DNA from: Heliobacterium mobile | Lineage (GTDB): Bacteria > Bacillota > Desulfitobacteriia > Heliobacteriales > Heliobacteriaceae | Direction: 5' to 3' | DNA: 40,919 nt | Assembly: GCF_009720735.1 (NCBI RefSeq) | Contig: NZ_WNKU01000029.1 | Location: 1 to 40,919 of the forward strand | Shown here: one piece after another, positions 38,660-40,919 of the stretch | Layout: the number at the start of each line of letters is the position of its first letter | Position numbering within the stretch: position 1 is the stretch's first letter | The notes under the pieces: model-generated | What the model saw: the letters and a program-made list of their open reading frames with translations, nothing else | Databases searched by the model: none | What the model was told of the DNA's origin: nothing | Translations under genes and position numbers: made by a program

Positions 38660-39298
38660 ATGAATAAAACCGTTCTAGAATTCAAAAAGGTCACTATCGG
38701 TCACCCAAACATACCTGTACTAAGGGATATCTCGTTAGAGATCAAAGCAGGAAGCTTAACGGGAATATACTTACCGGATGGCGATGCCCGTTGGATGTTT
38801 TTTCAGGTGGCTGCCGGATTGATGCTGCCATTATCCGGTGAAGTACTGAGTTTAGTTCAGCCCATCGGTCTTGTACCGGAACGTTTTTTTCTTTATCCCG
38901 ATTTAACGGTGGAAGAAAACATTCAGCTTGTCGCTGAGCTCTATACCGTACCGGAGGCATTGCGGGCAGAACGGATCGATCGGTCGATAGAAGCTTGCTA
39001 TCTTAGCGAATACCGAAAACAACGAGCGGGCCTATTGAGCTTTACGGAAAAGATGTTTTTGCAACTGGCGGCGTCTCTAGTGACCGAATCTGAACTGATA
39101 TTGCTTGATGAAGCGACCCGGGAAATGGCTTCAAAAGACAAGGAACGATTCTGGAAGGTTATCGAAGGAGAACATGCTGCAGAGGGTGCTTTCCTAAAGG
39201 GAATTATTTTTCTCAGCCACAACAAGGAAGAAATATGCCGGTGCACCACGCAGATCGATCTAGGAAAGCGGTTGAAGGAGGTGTCACCATGCAGCTGA
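38660..39298 (+). CDS. ABC transporter ATPase with degenerate nucleotide-binding motifs
   Basis: A 212-aa ABC domain similar in plan to YbhF/DrrA-type ATPases, but with key motifs lost. The Walker A position reads GIYLPDGDARWM (35-46): the invariant Lys is Arg44, the following Ser/Thr is Trp45, and two glycines are gone. The Q-loop Gln appears as Glu in VPERFFLYPDLTVEEN. The signature LSGGQ is LSFTE. Walker B (ELILLDEAT) and the switch His (FLSHN) remain. The frame is intact with a good AAGGAGG site, so it is not a random pseudogene. It probably cannot hydrolyse ATP alone and may pair with an active ATPase encoded elsewhere. It overlaps the permease gene by 10 nt. Confidence 0.85.
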   Translation: MNKTVLEFKKVTIGHPNIPVLRDISLEIKAGSLTGIYLPDGDARWMFFQVAAGLMLPLSGEVLSLVQPIGLVPERFFLYPDLTVEENIQLVAELYTVPEALRAERIDRSIEACYLSEYRKQRAGLLSFTEKMFLQLAASLVTESELILLDEATREMASKDKERFWKVIEGEHAAEGAFLKGIIFLSHNKEEICRCTTQIDLGKRLKEVSPCS

Positions 39299-40455
39299 TT
39301 TTGCTGATGGCCACCAAGGAATTCATCCATATCCTACGGGACAAACGGACCATCTTTTTGCTTTTCCTAGCACCACTGGTGACATTCGTCCTCTTCTCCT
39401 ATATGTATACGGGTCAGCGGGTAACAGACATGACTCTAGTCATTGTGGACCAAGATCATAGTACCTTGAGTCGTGAACTCATCAATGAATTTGGCCAATC
39501 GGAACTGTTCTCCTACCAAGGGTTGGTCGATTCCTATGAAGAAGTAGAAAAGCGGCTTCAAGAAGGAAAAACAGACGTGGCCGTCATCATACCGGAACAT
39601 TTCAACCGCGATGTGAAAGATGGGCGGCCGACGACGGTGATGACGCTCGTTGACGGAACGAATATGCTGATCTCTAACGGCGCTACCAAGGGAGCTACCC
39701 AGGTGCTTCAGACGTTATCGGCGGGGGTAAGTCTGCGATTGATGGAAGCAAACGGCATCGTACCAGCGAAGGCCATGTCTATCCTACAACCGATCAACTC
39801 GACGATTCGGATTGGCTATAACCCCACTTATAACTATCGCATCTTTCTGCTCTTTGGCCTCGTAGCGACGGTACTGCAGCAAGTGTTGTTGACGACCATG
39901 GCCGGTTCCTTTTGCCGGGAAAAAGATAAGGGAACGAACATGATTTTGGTCGCATCACGAATTTCTGCGAACCAGGTCGTCTTGGGAAAAATTATCCCCT
40001 ATTTCACGATCAGCCTGCTGAATATATTTTTACTGATCCTATTGGCCAACGTTACTGCGGGAATCGGAGTACGGGGAAACGGATTTGACCTTTTTTGTGT
40101 TGCTCTTGGATTTGTGTTGGCGTTGGTCGGCATGGCTTCCCTCATATCGGTCTTGGTTCCTGATGAGCTTCGGGCGAACCAAATCTTGCTGCTGATTGCT
40201 GCACCGTCTTTTCTTATCTCCGGCTTTACTTGGCCACTAAGCAAAATGCCGGCCTTGATTGTCGGCCTATCCAATTGTCTGCCCCTAACTCAATTTTTAA
40301 GTGCCTTCAGAATCGTAGGCATGAAAGGTGCTTCTTTAACGGCAGTACCTAAAGAGATGGCAGCGCTCTATGGCATCGGTCTCATCGGCATTATGCTGAG
40401 TATTGAAGTATGGAAGACGCAACGGGAGAAGGGGAAATTGCTAAAATTGAATTGA
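39289..40455 (+). CDS. ABC-2 type transporter permease
   Basis: A 388-aa permease of the YbhS/YbhR (ABC-2) type. One membrane helix (~22-40) follows EFIHILRDKRTIFLLFLAP, then a large extracytoplasmic domain (~45-180) and five more helices toward the C terminus, including the QILLLIAAPSFLISGFTWPLSKMPA block. The ATG at 39289 has AAGGAGG 7 nt upstream; an earlier in-frame start at 39235 lies inside the ATPase gene. Only one permease is present, whereas Ybh-type exporters usually have two, so it may work as a homodimer. The substrate is unknown, perhaps a drug or lipophilic compound. Confidence 0.9.
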   Translation: MQLILLMATKEFIHILRDKRTIFLLFLAPLVTFVLFSYMYTGQRVTDMTLVIVDQDHSTLSRELINEFGQSELFSYQGLVDSYEEVEKRLQEGKTDVAVIIPEHFNRDVKDGRPTTVMTLVDGTNMLISNGATKGATQVLQTLSAGVSLRLMEANGIVPAKAMSILQPINSTIRIGYNPTYNYRIFLLFGLVATVLQQVLLTTMAGSFCREKDKGTNMILVASRISANQVVLGKIIPYFTISLLNIFLLILLANVTAGIGVRGNGFDLFCVALGFVLALVGMASLISVLVPDELRANQILLLIAAPSFLISGFTWPLSKMPALIVGLSNCLPLTQFLSAFRIVGMKGASLTAVPKEMAALYGIGLIGIMLSIEVWKTQREKGKLLKLN

Positions 40456-40480
40456 TCCAGAGGAAAAATCAAAAAAACTA

Positions 40481-40509
40481 TTGATCTTTTGAGAAACTAG
40501 TGCTAGTAT
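40481..40509 (+). promoter_or_regulatory. rRNA promoter P1
   Basis: TTGATC (40481-40486) and TAGTAT (40504-40509), spacing 17 bp. First of two tandem promoters. Confidence 0.7.
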
Positions 40510-40561
40510 AAGTTTCGCGCCAAAGAGAAACACTGCCAGTGAAACTGGTAGAAAAAAGCTC

Positions 40562-40590
40562 TTGCCAAAGCGATTCAGTGGTGCTATACT
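40562..40590 (+). promoter_or_regulatory. rRNA promoter P2
   Basis: TTGCCA (40562-40567) and TATACT (40585-40590), spacing 17 bp, 81 bp after P1. Tandem promoters of this sort drive rRNA operons near the origin in Firmicutes. Confidence 0.75.
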
Positions 40591-40749
40591 TTATCACTGT
40601 CGCCGGTTGTTACGGCGTGAAACTTTGGTCCTTGAAAATCAAACAGTTGTTAAAGCAAAAGCGTGCGAAACCAAAGTCAATTCGGCCCGCGCAAGCGGGA
40701 CGGACAATGATTTCATTAATGAGAGCTTGACTCAAGCTTATCTACATTA

Positions 40750-40919
40750 TTTGTGGAGAGTTTGATCCTGGCTCAGGACGAACGCTGGCGGCATGCCTAA
40801 CACATGCAAGTCGAACGGAGAGCTGAAGTTTCGATGGAGGCTCTTAGTGGCGGACGGGTGAGTAACGCGTGGATAACCTGCCTGAGAGTGGGGGATAACA
40901 GCCCGAAAGGGCTGCTAAT
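40750..40919 (+). rRNA. rrs: 16S ribosomal RNA, 5' part
   Basis: The universal 5' region is present: AGAGTTTGATCCTGGCTCAG at 40757, then ACGAACGCTGGCGGC and CATGCAAGTCGAACGG, and GTGAGTAACGCGTG before the window ends. The mature start is placed by counting back seven bases as in E. coli. The gene runs off the right edge at about base 170. The sequence suits a Clostridia-type bacterium. Confidence 0.98.

Larger units (their letters stand above)
40456..40749 (+). other. rRNA operon leader region
   Basis: No protein gene is supported; two short open frames (40539-40765) are accidents within the leader. The region holds two promoters, the helices ACTTTGG/CCAAAGT (about 40622-40678) and CCCGC-GCAA-GCGGG (about 40688-40701), and the palindrome AGCTTGA-C-TCAAGCT just before 16S, probably for processing by RNase III. 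Confidence 0.6.

Noticed and set aside
40539..40765. Two short plus-strand frames before 16S rRNA
   Set aside because: They lie in the promoter and leader of the rRNA operon and one runs into the 16S gene.

Overview
This window is the replication-origin neighbourhood of a low-to-mid GC, spore-forming Firmicute, probably class Clostridia. The evidence is the gene order rpmH-rnpA-yidD-yidC-jag-mnmE-mnmG-rsmG-parA-parB on one side and dnaA-dnaN-recF-remB-gyrB-gyrA on the other, the sporulation genes spoIIR and yyaC, and the start of a 16S rRNA gene at the right edge. A selenocysteine tRNA and selB show that the organism makes selenoproteins. A heliobacterial or Desulfitobacterium-like relative is plausible, but that is inference from gene content only.

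Layout. Positions 1-5,800 hold tRNA-Sec, a small unknown protein, a cysteine-rich copper-binding protein, an apparently free-standing structured RNA (about 1417-1688), spoIIR, a LivK-type binding protein and selB. Positions 5,850-11,000 hold a YkvI-type membrane protein, yyaC, a bactofilin, an M23 peptidase, a DUF4446 protein and a LarE-type sulfur transferase. Positions 11,100-14,100 are a three-gene minus-strand operon: cysteine desulfurase-like protein, DUF554 membrane protein and D-serine dehydratase-like protein. Positions 14,147-14,714 hold nine perfect parS sites in a tandem repeat with an exact 69-bp period, directly against the 3' end of parB. Positions 14,717-23,371 are the minus-strand parB-parA-rsmG-mnmG-mnmE-jag-yidC-yidD-rnpA-rpmH series.

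The rpmH-dnaA gap (23,372-23,872) carries divergent promoters and a dense set of DnaA boxes, and is the best oriC candidate. Two more DnaA-box clusters flank dnaN. To the right the plus strand carries dnaA, dnaN, recF, remB and gyrB. A fused isobutyryl-CoA mutase (icmF) follows and separates gyrB from gyrA; a decayed CoA-transferase start lies just upstream of icmF. After gyrA come a TetR regulator with its likely operator, a HlyD adaptor, an ABC ATPase that has lost its Walker A lysine, an ABC-2 permease, tandem rRNA promoters and the 16S rRNA start.

Most genes point away from the rpmH-dnaA gap, as expected for leading-strand genes around a bidirectional origin. The least ordinary items are the parS array with its long-linker ParB, the candidate RNA at 1417-1688, the pseudo-ATPase ABC operon and the icmF insertion with its gene remnant.
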